NCBI GenBank assembly: GCA_046704385.1
Contig: JBJKSB010000076.1
Coordinates: 36,443 to 100,442, forward strand
Length of the DNA stretch: 64,000 nt
Reading direction: 5' to 3'
From: GH45 sp046704385
GTDB taxonomy: Bacteria > Bacteroidota > Bacteroidia > Bacteroidales > SZUA-534
The position numbers and the translations under genes are program-made. The stretch's first letter is position 1. Every line of letters begins with the position of its first letter. Of the stretch, positions 63,646 through 64,000 are shown piece by piece. The notes under the pieces are model-generated. The model was not told the origin of the DNA and did not search any database. It saw nothing but the letters and a program-made list of their open reading frames with translations.

Positions 63646-64000
63646 TACAATCGTAGCTTTTAATAATTATTGCAAAATTTTAAAACCTGGAGTTTTCTAC
63701 ATAACATAAATCAGGATTTTAACAGGCGCTAAAATACCAGTAATTATTTAATAAATTCAGGATTCAATTTTAAAATAAGGTTATCAAATTAATTCCGTTT
63801 GGTTTCCTATGAATTTTAATTACAATGAGAAATATAAAACTCATCGGATGACTAAACTACCGGCTTATAAATTAAGTCATATACTCTAATAAATTACAAG
63901 TTTTTAAGCCACTTTTTCAGTGGAGCTATTAAAATTTTCTAATTCTCTAGGGTCAAGATTTATATATTCCTGACTGTATGGTATCCTATTTTTGACAACA
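63646..64000. other. Right-edge region; possible C-terminal fragment of a truncated ORF
   Basis: 355 AT-rich bases before the window edge with no complete gene. On the minus strand an open frame enters from beyond the edge and ends with TAA at 63904-63906, coding at least 31 residues (63999-63904; NRIPYSQEYINLDP and similar). It may be the end of a gene, possibly of a transposase type, but 31 open codons are weak evidence. The rest looks like promoter space for the alkaline phosphatase gene. Confidence 0.3.

Overview
The window comes from a Bacteroidota chromosome, most likely an anaerobic or facultative member of the Bacteroidales/Marinilabiliales type. The basis is AT-rich sequence, weak Shine-Dalgarno sites, several TAnnTTTG-type -7 boxes, and family content largely confined to the phylum: type IX secretion (T9SS) cargo with type A and type B C-terminal signals, PorP/SprF, DUF4249 lipoproteins, TonB receptors with carboxypeptidase-like domains, and DUF4293/DUF4301/DUF6146 proteins. 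No rRNA, tRNA, prophage, CRISPR array or intact insertion sequence was seen.

Layout. 1-16.3 kb: two giant divergent secreted proteins (2198 aa with a type A T9SS tail; about 2435 aa of PKD repeats with a type B tail), the second followed by PorP/SprF and a small DUF6146 protein. 16.3-20.8 kb: pabB, DUF4293, a lipoprotein, a TPR protein and a VapBC toxin-antitoxin pair. 21.1-27.4 kb: a tightly overlapping six-gene operon of a glycyl-radical activase, a glycyl radical enzyme with every pocket residue I recall for trans-4-hydroxy-L-proline dehydratase (HypD), a LysO-type exporter split in two, a secreted proline-specific S37/S28-type tripeptidyl peptidase and an EamA transporter. 27.6-30.8 kb: a three-subunit GMC (gluconate-2-dehydrogenase-like) complex whose cytochrome subunit has nine haem motifs. 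31.1-39.1 kb: a 56-aa Arc-like ribbon-helix-helix gene, SPFH, DUF4301, TPR, a zinc-ribbon PLP enzyme, DUF368 and aroE. 39.2-44.5 kb: an Fpg-like protein lacking the catalytic proline, a four-part GH3 glucosidase with a T9SS tail, DJ-1 and a small unknown. 44.5-58 kb: one long minus-strand cluster of two TonB receptors, five DUF4249 lipoproteins (four in tandem) and a barrel-less MG2/plug protein. 58.5-64 kb: an unknown secreted protein, class III fructose-bisphosphatase and alkaline phosphatase.

The best candidate for an undescribed system is the 21-27 kb operon, which reads as a collagen/hydroxyproline-peptide utilisation unit: an exported peptidase that would cut behind Pro/Hyp, a radical dehydratase for free hydroxyproline and amino-acid transporters. 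The four-copy DUF4249 array behind one receptor is second.

The non-coding sequence is also structured. Two unrelated tandem arrays share an exact 41-bp period and both sit between convergent genes. There is a 141-bp element of nested inverted repeats with 13-bp terminal repeats, and two diverged copies of a 150-180 bp intergenic element.
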